Of a stretch of 64,000 nt of DNA, positions 26,318-35,814 are shown in pieces. Both the position numbers and the translations under genes were made by a program. Each line of letters starts with the position of its first letter. Position 1 is the stretch's first letter. The notes under the pieces were generated by a model that was not told the origin of the DNA, searched no databases, and saw only the letters and a list, made by a program, of their open reading frames with translations. Source of the stretch: UBA6183 sp034676125 (lineage in GTDB: Bacteria > Bacteroidota > Bacteroidia > UKL13-3). Where the stretch lies: NCBI GenBank assembly GCA_034676125.1, contig JAUCCO010000002.1, forward strand, positions 1 to 64,000, given 5' to 3'.

Positions 26318-27334
26318 ATGTACATACAGCAAAACATATCGCTTAAAGAATACAATACATTTGGTATTGATGTAAAGGCAAAGGAATTTGTGCTCATTGA
26401 CACGCTTGAAGAGCTTTGTATTTTTTGTGCAGCCTTTAATTTAAATGATAGGAAGTTACTTATTTTAGGTGGTGGTAGTAATGTTTTGCTAACTGCAGAT
26501 TTTGATGGTATGGCCATTAAAATGAATTTAAAAGGAATTGAAATAATTAACGAAAACCAAAACAATACTTGGATAAAAGTAATGGCTGGCGAGGTATGGC
26601 ACGACTTTGTGATGTATTGTGTTAATTTAAATTTAGGTGGGGTTGAAAACTTAAGTTTAATACCCGGTTGTGTTGGAGCTGCTCCCATGCAAAATATTGG
26701 AGCTTATGGTGTTGAAATAAAAGATACTTTTGATAGTCTTGAGGCGGTTGAAATTACAACTGGCGACATGGTTAAGTTTAGCAAAGAACAGTGTAATTTT
26801 GGTTATCGCGAAAGTGTTTTTAAGCACGAGGCAAAAGGAAAATATATCATCTCTTCAGTAATATTTAAATTATCAAAACAACCCATTTTAAATACTTCGT
26901 ATGGTGCAATACAACAAGTATTAACCGAAAAACAAATTATCAACCCTACTGTAAAAGATGTGAGTGATGCTGTAGTTAGTATTAGACAAAGCAAATTGCC
27001 TAACCCTAAAGTTTTAGGTAATGCAGGCAGCTTTTTTAAAAATCCGGAAATTCCAGCAGCACAATTTGCAAGTTTGCAGGTAAATTTTCCTGGTATTGTA
27101 GGTTACCCTGCAAGTGCAGGAAATATTAAAGTAGCCGCAGGTTGGATGATTGAACAATGTGGCTGGAAAGGTAAAGTAGTTGGCCATGCTGGCTCTCACA
27201 AAGACCAAGCCTTGGTTTTGGTAAATTATGGTGGAGCAACAGGAAACGAAATTTGGCAATTAGCACTAGATATTCAGGCCAGTGTATTAAATAAATTTGG
27301 GGTAACTATTGTACCCGAGGTTAATGTTGTGTAA
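26318..27334 (+). CDS. murB: UDP-N-acetylenolpyruvoylglucosamine reductase
   Basis: FAD enzyme that reduces UDP-GlcNAc-enolpyruvate to UDP-MurNAc with NADPH, the second committed step of peptidoglycan synthesis, in the cytosol. The 338-residue product shows NTFGIDVKAKEF at the N-terminus, the FAD-binding LILGGGSNVLL, SLIPGCVGAAPMQNIGAYGVEI, the FGYRESVFK segment and catalytic GSFFKNPEIP. It has the longer type I form. It is transcribed away from the sulfatase gene. Confidence 0.97.
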   Translation: MYIQQNISLKEYNTFGIDVKAKEFVLIDTLEELCIFCAAFNLNDRKLLILGGGSNVLLTADFDGMAIKMNLKGIEIINENQNNTWIKVMAGEVWHDFVMYCVNLNLGGVENLSLIPGCVGAAPMQNIGAYGVEIKDTFDSLEAVEITTGDMVKFSKEQCNFGYRESVFKHEAKGKYIISSVIFKLSKQPILNTSYGAIQQVLTEKQIINPTVKDVSDAVVSIRQSKLPNPKVLGNAGSFFKNPEIPAAQFASLQVNFPGIVGYPASAGNIKVAAGWMIEQCGWKGKVVGHAGSHKDQALVLVNYGGATGNEIWQLALDIQASVLNKFGVTIVPEVNVV

Positions 27335-27393
27335 TAAAAAAATGATTCGCTAAAAATCATACACACAAGCTTAAAAATCCCAATATCTTAGCT

Positions 27394-27401
27394 TACTTTT
27401 G
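27394..27401 (+). promoter_or_regulatory. Probable -7 box of the purH promoter
   Basis: TACTTTTG (27394-27401) matches TAnnTTTG exactly and lies 27 nt before the ATG. No TTTG is seen at the -33 position, so the call rests on the -7 element alone. Confidence 0.45.
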
Positions 27402-27428
27402 CGGCTCTTAAAATAATTCGTTACACGT

Positions 27429-28952
27429 ATGCAAGAATCGCGCAAAATTACCAATGCTTTAATCTCTGTTTTTTATAAAGATGGTTTAGATATTTTAGCT
27501 AAAACCTTAAATAAGTTAGGTGTAAATATTTATTCAACAGGTGGTACACAAGAGTTTATTGAAAACCTAGGAATAAAAGTTAACCGTGTGGAAGACTTAA
27601 CCAGCTACCCAAGTATTTTGGGCGGAAGGGTTAAAACCTTACATCCAAAAGTATTTGGGGGGATTTTAGCTCGCAGAAATAATGAGCAAGATCAAAAAGA
27701 AGTGGTAGAATTTGACATTCCATTTTTTGATATTGTGGTGGTAGATTTATATCCATTTGAAGAAACCGTAAAAAGCACTACTGACGAAAGTAAAATAATT
27801 GAAAAAATTGATATTGGCGGTGTTTCATTGATTCGCGCAGCAGCCAAAAATTTTAATGATGTGCTAATTGTTTGTGATAAAGCAGATTTTGCTTCGGTAG
27901 CTGAAACGTTGGCCTCGCAAGATGGCACAACAACAATAGAACAACGCAGGCACTATGCTACAAAATCTTTTCATACCACATCTCATTACGATGGTTTAAT
28001 TTTTAACTATTTTGATAAAGAAACCACCACTGGATTTAAAGCGAGTGTGGCACCTGCAAAAACATTGCGATATGGCGAAAATCCTCATCAAAAGGGAGTT
28101 TATTATGGTAATTTAAACGAATTATTTACCCAGTTACATGGCAAAGAATTATCATACAATAACCTATTAGATGTTGATGCAGCATTGAGTTTAATAAACG
28201 ATTTTAGTGAGCCAACAATTGCCATCATCAAACATAATAACCCTTGTGGATTGGCTACTCGAGCTACAATTGCGCAAGCCTATATTGATGCTTTGGCAGC
28301 AGATCCAACTTCGGCCTTTGGAGGTATAATTGCATCAAACAAACCAATTGATGAAGCTACAGCATTGCAAATTGACAAACTTTTTATGGAAGTGCTCATT
28401 GCACCAGCATTTGAAGGCAAAGCATTAGAAATTTTGCAAAGTAAAAAGAATAGAATTTTATTGGTTCAAAATGGTAAAATACCGGCTGGCAAACAGTTTA
28501 GAAGTATATTGAATGGTGTGGTAGAACAAGATAAAGATTTGGTGATTTTAAAATCAACCGACCTTAAATTAGTTACCACCAAAGCCGCTACCGAAAGGCA
28601 AATTACGGATATGCTGTTTGCAGATATTATTGTAAAACATACCAAAAGCAACACCATCGTATTAGCAAAAAATAAACAATTAATTGGTATTGGTTGTGGC
28701 CAAACATCGAGAATTGATGCATTAAAAGGTGCAATAAATAAAGCCAAAGAGTTTGGTTTTGAACTTAATGGCGCTGTTATGGCGAGTGATGCATTTTTCC
28801 CTTTTCCAGATTGTGTTGAGATTGCTGGTTTAGAAGGAATTGATGCAGTAATTCAGCCAGGCGGATCAATTAAAGACGAGTTGAGTGTAAACTATTGTAA
28901 TGCCAATAATATGGCCATGTATTTTACAGGAATTAGGCATTTTAAACACTAA
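27429..28952 (+). CDS. purH: Bifunctional AICAR formyltransferase / IMP cyclohydrolase
   Basis: Catalyses the last two steps of IMP synthesis. The 507-residue product begins with the MGS-like cyclohydrolase domain (about 1-190: LISVFYKDGLDILAKTLNKLGVNIYSTGGT, GGRVKTLHPKVFGGILARR). The formyltransferase domain (about 200-507) has LRYGENPHQKGVYYG, catalytic KHNNPCGLA, TSAFGGIIASN and SDAFFPFPDCVE. It stands directly upstream of mreB, an arrangement often kept in Bacteroidota. Confidence 0.98.
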   Translation: MQESRKITNALISVFYKDGLDILAKTLNKLGVNIYSTGGTQEFIENLGIKVNRVEDLTSYPSILGGRVKTLHPKVFGGILARRNNEQDQKEVVEFDIPFFDIVVVDLYPFEETVKSTTDESKIIEKIDIGGVSLIRAAAKNFNDVLIVCDKADFASVAETLASQDGTTTIEQRRHYATKSFHTTSHYDGLIFNYFDKETTTGFKASVAPAKTLRYGENPHQKGVYYGNLNELFTQLHGKELSYNNLLDVDAALSLINDFSEPTIAIIKHNNPCGLATRATIAQAYIDALAADPTSAFGGIIASNKPIDEATALQIDKLFMEVLIAPAFEGKALEILQSKKNRILLVQNGKIPAGKQFRSILNGVVEQDKDLVILKSTDLKLVTTKAATERQITDMLFADIIVKHTKSNTIVLAKNKQLIGIGCGQTSRIDALKGAINKAKEFGFELNGAVMASDAFFPFPDCVEIAGLEGIDAVIQPGGSIKDELSVNYCNANNMAMYFTGIRHFKH

Positions 28953-29090
28953 TTTAAGGCAGCTCAAGCCAAACACACATTTACGCGCAAAATAAATCTG
29001 TTAAAATAGTGGATAACATGCCACCATATTTGCTAAATATATTTTTATATTGCACGCTATTAATCGCACTTAACGAATTAGAACTAATAT

Positions 29091-30113
29091 ATGGGAGTTT
29101 TTAGCTTCTTGACGCAAGATTTAGCAATTGACCTTGGCACTGCCAACACACTGATTATTCATAAAGATCAGGTGGTAGTAGATGAACCATCAATAATTGC
29201 TATAAATCGTAAGACAGGTAATGTAATTGCCGTGGGTAGCCAAGCACAACAAATGCATGGTAAGGCGCACGAAGATATTAAAACAATACGCCCATTAAAA
29301 GATGGAGTAATTGCTGATTTTCAGGCTGCAGAGCACATGATTAGGGGTATGATTCAGATGATACCGCAAACTAGCAAAATTATTAAACCTCAACAACGTA
29401 TGGTTATTTGTATACCATCGGGCATTACCGAGGTTGAAAAACGTGCAGTGCGTGATAGCGCTGAACGTGCTGGTGCTAAAGAGGTTTATCTAATTCACGA
29501 ACCTATGTCGGCTGCAATTGGTATTGGTATTGATGTGTTTGAACCAATGGGTAACATGATTATTGATATTGGTGGCGGTACTACCGAGATTGCAGTTATT
29601 GCATTAGCGGGTATTGTTTGCGATCAATCTATTCGTGTGGCTGGTGATGAATTTACTGATGATATTTTAGATTATATGCGCAGACAACATAACCTACTTG
29701 TGGGTGAACGTACTGCCGAAAGAATTAAAATTGAAGTTGGTGCTGCATTAACTGAGTTAGAAAATCCACCACCAGATTTTGCTGTAAATGGTAGAGATTT
29801 AATGACAGGTATTCCTAAACAAATTACCGTTACGTATAGCGAAATTGCAGCAGCTTTAGATAAATCAATTTCTAAAATAGAAGAAGCTGTTTTGCGTGCG
29901 TTAGAATTAACACCACCAGAACTTTCTGCAGATATTTACTCAACAGGTTTGTATTTAACCGGTGGCGGTGCATTACTTCGTGGTTTGGATGTGCGTATTG
30001 CGGCAAAAACAAAATTGCCAGTGCATGTGGCCGAAGATCCACTGCGTGCAGTTGTGCGTGGAACGGGTATGGCACTTAAAAATTTAAAGAATTTTAAATT
30101 TTTAATGACCTAA
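29091..30113 (+). CDS. mreB: Rod shape-determining protein MreB
   Basis: Actin-like cytoskeletal ATPase that organises lateral wall synthesis under the inner membrane. The 340-residue product has the phosphate-1 motif IDLGTANTLI, the phosphate-2 motif DIGGGTTEIAVI and the adenosine motif TGGGALLRGLD. The amphipathic N-terminus MGVFSFLTQD is present. It heads the wall block mreB-mreC-mreD-mrdA-rodA. The 138 nt between purH and mreB hold no other gene that I can see. Confidence 0.97.
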   Translation: MGVFSFLTQDLAIDLGTANTLIIHKDQVVVDEPSIIAINRKTGNVIAVGSQAQQMHGKAHEDIKTIRPLKDGVIADFQAAEHMIRGMIQMIPQTSKIIKPQQRMVICIPSGITEVEKRAVRDSAERAGAKEVYLIHEPMSAAIGIGIDVFEPMGNMIIDIGGGTTEIAVIALAGIVCDQSIRVAGDEFTDDILDYMRRQHNLLVGERTAERIKIEVGAALTELENPPPDFAVNGRDLMTGIPKQITVTYSEIAAALDKSISKIEEAVLRALELTPPELSADIYSTGLYLTGGGALLRGLDVRIAAKTKLPVHVAEDPLRAVVRGTGMALKNLKNFKFLMT

Positions 30114-30190
30114 GAAATTACGAAGTCCGAGTGTTGAAATGGCTTTACTTATTTAGTGTTTTGATATTCTTAATTCGAGTTTTTATATAG

Positions 30191-31027
30191 ATGCGCAACC
30201 TCATATTTTTTATATACAAATACCACGTATTTTTTATATTCTTCGTGCTGGAGATTGCTGCATTTGTTATTATTTACAGGTTCAATAATTATCAAAAAGC
30301 AAGTTTTTTAAACTATACAAATGGTGTAGCAAATAACTTTTATAATGGAGTAAGCAACACACAAGAGTATTTTAATTTACGTAGGGTTAATGATAGTTTG
30401 CAATTAGAAAATGCACGGTTACGTTCTCAACAAATAATTTCGTATTACCAAAATAATATTAGTATCAATAGCATAAACGATACTGTATATAAACAACAAT
30501 ACCAGTACACAGCAGCACAAGTTGTAAATAACTCGGTAACCAAACGTAACAATTATATCACCCTAAATAGAGGTAGCTTACATGGTATTAAGCGCGAAAT
30601 GGGCGTAATAAGCGAAAACGGTATTGTAGGTATTGTAATGAATGTGAGTGAACATTATTGTACCGTATTATCGCTATTAAACAGTAATTGCAAGATTAGT
30701 GCAAAGCTTCAAAAAACAGGTGCATTTGGTTCGTTAGTTTGGGATGGTAAAAATCCCAAAATTTCTAAGTTACTTGATGTAAATAAACATGTGCCTATAG
30801 AAATTGGCGATTTGGTAATCACCAGTAATTTTTCTACTATTTTTCCTGAAGGTATTCCTATAGGTAAAATAGCTAAACATACTTTAGATGCAGGTGATAA
30901 TTTTCACGCAATTGAAGTAGAATTGTTTACTGATTTTAGTACAGTTTCTACAGTATATATTATTAGCAATTTGTTAAAAAACGAACAACAAGAGCTAGAA
31001 CAAACTTTACCAAAAGATAAAAAGTGA
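30191..31027 (+). CDS. mreC: Rod shape-determining protein MreC
   Basis: A 278-residue bitopic protein linking MreB to the periplasmic wall synthases. It has one N-terminal membrane helix (about 10-30), a coiled coil (NLRRVNDSLQLENARLRSQQ) and the paired beta-barrel periplasmic domain with NRGSLHGIKREMGVISENGIVGIV and the GDLVITSNFSTIFPEGIPIG motif. Its TGA stop overlaps the GTG start of mreD (GTGA), so the two are translationally coupled. Confidence 0.95.
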   Translation: MRNLIFFIYKYHVFFIFFVLEIAAFVIIYRFNNYQKASFLNYTNGVANNFYNGVSNTQEYFNLRRVNDSLQLENARLRSQQIISYYQNNISINSINDTVYKQQYQYTAAQVVNNSVTKRNNYITLNRGSLHGIKREMGVISENGIVGIVMNVSEHYCTVLSLLNSNCKISAKLQKTGAFGSLVWDGKNPKISKLLDVNKHVPIEIGDLVITSNFSTIFPEGIPIGKIAKHTLDAGDNFHAIEVELFTDFSTVSTVYIISNLLKNEQQELEQTLPKDKK

Positions 31028-31545
31028 TATTAGATTTTTTTACATATCTATTAAGGTTTGCCGGTATAATATTGGTGCAGATACTTGTGGTTGATAACAT
31101 AGAGTTGAGCAGCAACATCAACCCCTATATTTATATTAATTTTATTTTGTTGTTACCAGTTACCATTAAGCCATGGCAAGCACTATTTTTAGCTTTTTTA
31201 TGTGGCGCAGTTATGGATACTTTTAGCAGTACCCCTGGATTACACATTGCCGCTACAGTATTATTGGCTTATGTAAGGGTACATTATTTAAGGTTTGCAA
31301 CTACCAAAGAAGATTTGGAAAACCACATTCGCCCCTCAATGAGTAAAAAGGGTGTGGTATGGTTTATTGTGTATTGTTTTATAATGACAATTACACACCA
31401 TACTTTCTTATTTTTTCTTGAGATTTATGGTTTCCAAGAATTCTTTAGCACCTTGTTGCGCATTATATTAAGCACGTTGGTAACTGTGTTGATGATTGTT
31501 GTTGGACAAATGTTATTTTACAACACCAAAATAAGTAATGGATAG
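31024..31545 (+). CDS. mreD: Rod shape-determining protein MreD
   Basis: A 173-residue integral membrane protein with about five helices and the loose MreD pattern (VQILVVDNIELSSNINPYIYINFILLLP, FLCGAVMDTFSSTPGLHIAATVLLAY). It starts at GTG 31024, overlapping the mreC stop, and its own TAG overlaps the mrdA start by 8 nt. Tight overlaps on both sides point to a single operon. Confidence 0.9.
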   Translation: MILDFFTYLLRFAGIILVQILVVDNIELSSNINPYIYINFILLLPVTIKPWQALFLAFLCGAVMDTFSSTPGLHIAATVLLAYVRVHYLRFATTKEDLENHIRPSMSKKGVVWFIVYCFIMTITHHTFLFFLEIYGFQEFFSTLLRIILSTLVTVLMIVVGQMLFYNTKISNG

Positions 31546-33394
31546 CACCTCAAAACAACGCGTTTTACTGGTTATTTTCTTTTCGGTTGCAATAGTTTAC
31601 ATTTTACGTTTAGCTGTTATGCAATTGTTAGATGATAGCTACCTTCGCTCGGCACAAGAAAATGTGTTGCAGGAGCAAACCATATATCCTGCGCGGGGTT
31701 TAGTGTATGATCGTACAGGCGAATTGTTGGTATACAATGATGCTATTTATGATTTAATTGTAATTCCTGAGCAAACAAAAGGACTTGATACAAGCGAATT
31801 TTGTAGGGTTTTAGGAATTGAAAAAGAGGATTATATTCAACGTTTCGAAAAGATGAAACGCAGCAAAGGATATGCACCATACCGTCCTTCTGTTTTCGAA
31901 AAGCAATTAACCATTCCTATTTATGCCGCTTTTCAAGAAAAACTATTTGATTTTCCTGGCTTTTATGTTGAAGTAAGAACCGACCGTAAATATCAACATA
32001 GCAATGCGGCCCACATTATGGGTTATATTGGTGAGGTTACCGATAGGGATATTGAAAATAGCAATGGCTATTATCGCATGGGCGATTTTAAAGGAATTAG
32101 TGGGGTTGAAAGAAGTTACGAGGAAGTGTTGCGTGGCCGCAAAGGTGTGCGGTATGTTTTGGTTGATAGTAAAAATCGTACACAAGGCCGATATAAAGAT
32201 GGAATGTTTGATACAGCTGCTTTAGCTGGGCAAAACATAACTTTAAGCATTGATCAAAAGTTACAAGAATTAGGCGAACAATTATTAACCAATAAAATTG
32301 GTAGTGTGGTAGCAATTGAACCTGCAACTGGCGAAATTTTATCTTTGATAAGTATGCCTACTTACGACCCCAATTTATTTGTTGGCAGGCAGCGTGGTAA
32401 CAACTACATGAAGTTATTAAAAGATCCTGCAAAACCATTATTTAATCGTCCGCTTGCTGCTCCTTATCCACCAGGTTCTATTTTTAAAGTATTAATGAGT
32501 TTGGTAGGACAACAAGAAGGTGTGCTAACACAAAATACATTATATAGCTGTAATGGTGGTTACCGCATGGGTGGTTTAAAAGTTGGATGCCATCCACACA
32601 GTTCACCATTAAATTTACAAGGTGCAGTAGCCGTTTCATGCAACGCTTATTTCTGTCATGTATACCGCAGTTTAATTGATAACTTAATGTATCCAAACTC
32701 TGAAACAGCATATAAAAAGTGGTACGACCACATGAGTAGTTTTGGTATTGGCCACAAGTTAGGCGTTGATTTGTATGGAGAGGGACAAGGATTTTTACCA
32801 CCAACTACCTATTACGATAAAATTTATGGCAGATATAGATGGAAATCATCAACAACAATATCCTTAGCTATTGGACAAGGCGAGTTAGGTATTACGCCAC
32901 TGCAAATGGCAAATGCCACGGCAATTGTTGCTAACCGTGGGTATTATGTTACACCACATGTAGTAAAACAAATTGATGGCAAACCTAACGCTAATCCTGA
33001 GTATAATAAAAAACATTGGGCCAGTGTTGATACGCCATATTATGGTGTGGTAGTTAATGGAATGTATGATGTAATTGAACGCGGTACTGGTAGAATAGCC
33101 AAAATTCCAGGTATAGAAATGTGTGGTAAAACAGGTACTGCACAAAATCCACATGGTAAAGATCACTCGGTATTTTTTGCTTTTGCACCAAAAGATAATC
33201 CTAAAATTGCAATTGCTGTATTTGTTGAAAATGCAGGATTTGGAGCAACCTGGGCAGCGCCAATTGCAAGTTTAATGATTGAGCAATATTTAACAGGAAA
33301 GCATGATACACGTAAGTATTTATTAGAACGAATGCTTAAAGGAAATTTAGTACATAAAAATGATACAGCAGCAGCAACAACCAAAACCCGCTAG
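31538..33394 (+). CDS. mrdA: Penicillin-binding protein 2 (elongation transpeptidase)
   Basis: The 618-residue class B PBP cross-links new peptidoglycan in the elongasome. It has one N-terminal membrane helix, the dimerisation domain (YPARGLVYDRTGELLVYND) and the transpeptidase domain. The active-site SxxK is S314-I-F-K317 in PPGSIFKVLM, SxN appears as SCNAYF and KTGT in MCGKTGTAQNPHG. The 3' end overlaps rodA by 35 nt, an unusually long overlap that suggests coupled synthesis of the two partners. Confidence 0.96.
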   Translation: MDSTSKQRVLLVIFFSVAIVYILRLAVMQLLDDSYLRSAQENVLQEQTIYPARGLVYDRTGELLVYNDAIYDLIVIPEQTKGLDTSEFCRVLGIEKEDYIQRFEKMKRSKGYAPYRPSVFEKQLTIPIYAAFQEKLFDFPGFYVEVRTDRKYQHSNAAHIMGYIGEVTDRDIENSNGYYRMGDFKGISGVERSYEEVLRGRKGVRYVLVDSKNRTQGRYKDGMFDTAALAGQNITLSIDQKLQELGEQLLTNKIGSVVAIEPATGEILSLISMPTYDPNLFVGRQRGNNYMKLLKDPAKPLFNRPLAAPYPPGSIFKVLMSLVGQQEGVLTQNTLYSCNGGYRMGGLKVGCHPHSSPLNLQGAVAVSCNAYFCHVYRSLIDNLMYPNSETAYKKWYDHMSSFGIGHKLGVDLYGEGQGFLPPTTYYDKIYGRYRWKSSTTISLAIGQGELGITPLQMANATAIVANRGYYVTPHVVKQIDGKPNANPEYNKKHWASVDTPYYGVVVNGMYDVIERGTGRIAKIPGIEMCGKTGTAQNPHGKDHSVFFAFAPKDNPKIAIAVFVENAGFGATWAAPIASLMIEQYLTGKHDTRKYLLERMLKGNLVHKNDTAAATTKTR

Positions 33395-34640
33395 CATTGA
33401 TTGGCTTACACTAGTACTGTATTTTGTATTTGTGATTGGTGGATTATTGTGCATTTATGCTTCGGTATACCGAGAAGAATATCCTATGATTTATGATACC
33501 AATATGAATTATGGTAAGCAGTTAATCTGGATTGGCTTATCGGTGTTTATTGGTATATTAATTTTGTTTGTAGACGAGAAGTTTTTTTATGCTTTTGCCT
33601 ATCCAATTTATGGTATATCTATATTTTTATTAATTGCCGTGTTGATTATAGGTACTACAGTTAAAGGCTCTAGTTCGTGGATTGAGATTGCAGGATTTAG
33701 GATGCAACCAGCCGAGTTTGCCAAGTTTGGAACAGCATTGGCTTTGGCTAAGTTTTTAAGCGGATTTAATGTTAAATTTAGTGACAAAAAAACGCAGCTC
33801 ATTGCAGGTTTTATTAGCTTTTTGCCTTTGATTATTATTCTTTTCCAGAACGAAACAGGAAGTGCATTGGTGTTTGGTTCGTTTGTTTTTGTATTGTACC
33901 GCGAAGGTTTATCTGGTTGGTTATTGTTTTTAGGATTTGTAGTTATATTATTAAGTGTGTTAGCATTGGTTATGCATGCACTTTATTTAAGTATTGCCAT
34001 AGCAATTATTGCAGCTTTATTTACTTTAGTAATTAGGCGTACCAAACAAAATATATTAGTTGTTATTGGGGTAGCAATTGCTATGATGGCCTATGTAAGT
34101 AGTGTTGATTATGTGTTTGAAAATGTACTTCAAGCGCATCAAAAATCGCGTATAAATGTTTTATTGGGAAAAGAAGTTGATTTAAAAGGTGCTGGCTATA
34201 ATGTAATGCAAAGTAAAATTGCAATTGGCAGTGGTGGCTTATTTGGAAAAGGTTATTTAGAAGGGACACAAAACAAATTTAGGTTTGTACCCGAGCAAAG
34301 CACCGACTTTATTTTTTGTACCATTGGTGAAGAGTTTGGCTTTGTAGGTTCGTTAGTTTTTGTTGTATTATACATGCTGTTTTTATGGCGCATTGTGCAC
34401 TTAGCAGAAAGGCAGCGGTATAAGTTTAACCGCATTTATGGTTATAGTGTTGCCTCCATTTTGTTCTTCCACTTTTTAATTAATATTGGTATGACCTTGG
34501 GGTTAATGCCCATTATTGGTATTCCTTTACCATTTTTTAGTTATGGTGGTTCATCACTTTTAAGTTTTACTATTTTGTTGTTTATTTTTATTAGGCTTGA
34601 TGCAAATAAAGTAAACGAATTACGTGGTGCTTTCGATTAA
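33360..34640 (+). CDS. rodA: Peptidoglycan glycosyltransferase RodA (SEDS family)
   Basis: A 426-residue polytopic membrane protein that polymerises lipid II into glycan strands with PBP2. About ten helices are visible. Conserved parts are GSSSWIEIAGFRMQPAEFAKFG, LFQNETGSALVFGSF, GAGYNVMQSKIAIGSGGLFGKGYLEGTQ, FVPEQSTDFIFCTIGEEFGF and PLPFFSYGGSSLLSF. The start ATG at 33360 lies inside mrdA. Between this and the lytic transglycosylase gene lies one opposing gene. Confidence 0.96.
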   Translation: MIQQQQQPKPASIDWLTLVLYFVFVIGGLLCIYASVYREEYPMIYDTNMNYGKQLIWIGLSVFIGILILFVDEKFFYAFAYPIYGISIFLLIAVLIIGTTVKGSSSWIEIAGFRMQPAEFAKFGTALALAKFLSGFNVKFSDKKTQLIAGFISFLPLIIILFQNETGSALVFGSFVFVLYREGLSGWLLFLGFVVILLSVLALVMHALYLSIAIAIIAALFTLVIRRTKQNILVVIGVAIAMMAYVSSVDYVFENVLQAHQKSRINVLLGKEVDLKGAGYNVMQSKIAIGSGGLFGKGYLEGTQNKFRFVPEQSTDFIFCTIGEEFGFVGSLVFVVLYMLFLWRIVHLAERQRYKFNRIYGYSVASILFFHFLINIGMTLGLMPIIGIPLPFFSYGGSSLLSFTILLFIFIRLDANKVNELRGAFD

Positions 34641-34642
34641 CT

Positions 34643-35647
34643 TTAATTAACAGGGAAAATAATTTCCGTTAACCATTTTGATGTGTCTAGTTCTAACATA
34701 GGATCAGTAACATAAACCTCGCGAGGTGGTGCTGATAAAGTTCGTCCTTTTTGTATTAGATAGCTGTCCATATTATCGTAAACTAATTTGGTGTTGTTGT
34801 ATGCACCGTAATAACTCACCACAAAAGCCTCTCCCGCATTTAATTTACCCAACTTAATCCCTTTTTCTAGTATTGGCGGTTCACCAATAAAACTCATGCC
34901 AGTAATAAAATGGCTATCGCTATACCATGCTGTAAAGGGTGGGGTTGATGATGTAATATTATTTGATTTTAAATAAGTATCTAACTTCAATAAGTTTTCT
35001 CCAATTTTTAATCCAATTTCTTCTGATGGAGTGTGCTTGTTTATAATGTATAAGTAGTTTTCTTCAGGCATGTTTTTTAAGTTTACATCAAACCCAACAA
35101 TGCTTTCATTTATGGGTTGAGCTTCGCAAAGCTGCTTAATTTTAAGCAATCCCTTTTCGCAATCAGCACCAATCATATCATCCATAAATAGGCCAAACCA
35201 CCTGCCAATTAAGTTGTAGCCAAAATTTATTTCTAATTGCCACGCTAACTTGGTTGAATTATTTTCTTCATTAAATATGAACTTAGTAACCGATGGTTCT
35301 TGATTATTAAATTCGAGTTTCAGGGCAATTAATTCGTAAGGTTTAGATGAAATTATGGTTAATTTTCCTTTGTCTATTTTAGCATTACTACTAATCCAAC
35401 TAATCCATGCATTTTCGCCCACCAATGTGTCGCTGTACTTGTATTGTGCAGTGGAATCCATATCATCCCAAGGGCTCCAACTATTAAACGCATCAAGGTT
35501 ATTAATTAATTTAAACGGAACCTCAGCTTCAGTATTTACGGTTATACTTCTTTCAACCCTAACCTTGTTGGGCAAAAACAAACTTACTATCAGCAATAGT
35601 ATTAGTAGTGATAAGATTCCTAATGCAATGTATTTAAGTATTTTCAT
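34643..35647 (-). CDS. SRPBCC-domain protein with GyrI-like effector-binding domain
   Basis: A 334-residue protein with an N-terminal membrane anchor (MKILKYIALGILSLLILLLIV). An SRPBCC/polyketide cyclase-like domain follows (about 25-180: RSITVNTEAEVPFKLINNLDAFNSWSPWDDMD). A GyrI-like small-molecule-binding domain makes up the C-terminal half (about 190-334: GEAFVVSYYGAYNNTKLVYDNMDSYLIQKG). The pairing is seen in Bacteroidota proteins without DNA-binding parts. The ligand is unknown. The ATG at 35647 is used; a TTG nine codons upstream is the alternative. Confidence 0.82.
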   Translation of the reverse strand: MKILKYIALGILSLLILLLIVSLFLPNKVRVERSITVNTEAEVPFKLINNLDAFNSWSPWDDMDSTAQYKYSDTLVGENAWISWISSNAKIDKGKLTIISSKPYELIALKLEFNNQEPSVTKFIFNEENNSTKLAWQLEINFGYNLIGRWFGLFMDDMIGADCEKGLLKIKQLCEAQPINESIVGFDVNLKNMPEENYLYIINKHTPSEEIGLKIGENLLKLDTYLKSNNITSSTPPFTAWYSDSHFITGMSFIGEPPILEKGIKLGKLNAGEAFVVSYYGAYNNTKLVYDNMDSYLIQKGRTLSAPPREVYVTDPMLELDTSKWLTEIIFPVN

Positions 35648-35780
35648 TGTTTGAGTATTAAAACGGGAACACAAATTAAGTATTTTAAACGCTATTATAG
35701 GTAATGCTTCTATTTAAACACAATTGGTTTAGCATAAATTACTTCTGTGTGTAATAATCAAGTATAATTATGCACTAAGT

Positions 35781-35810
35781 TTTGTTGCTCGTTTTAACAA
35801 TCTATCTTTG
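35781..35810 (+). promoter_or_regulatory. Promoter of the lytic transglycosylase gene
   Basis: TTTG (35781-35784), an 18-nt spacer and TATCTTTG (35803-35810) match the consensus. Only four nt separate the box from the ATG at 35815, so transcription should begin at or next to the start codon. Confidence 0.78.
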
Positions 35811-35814
35811 TATC

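Noticed and set aside
35782..35814. TTG start adding 11 residues to the lytic transglycosylase
   Set aside because: The TTG lies inside the -33/-7 promoter, so it should not be transcribed.
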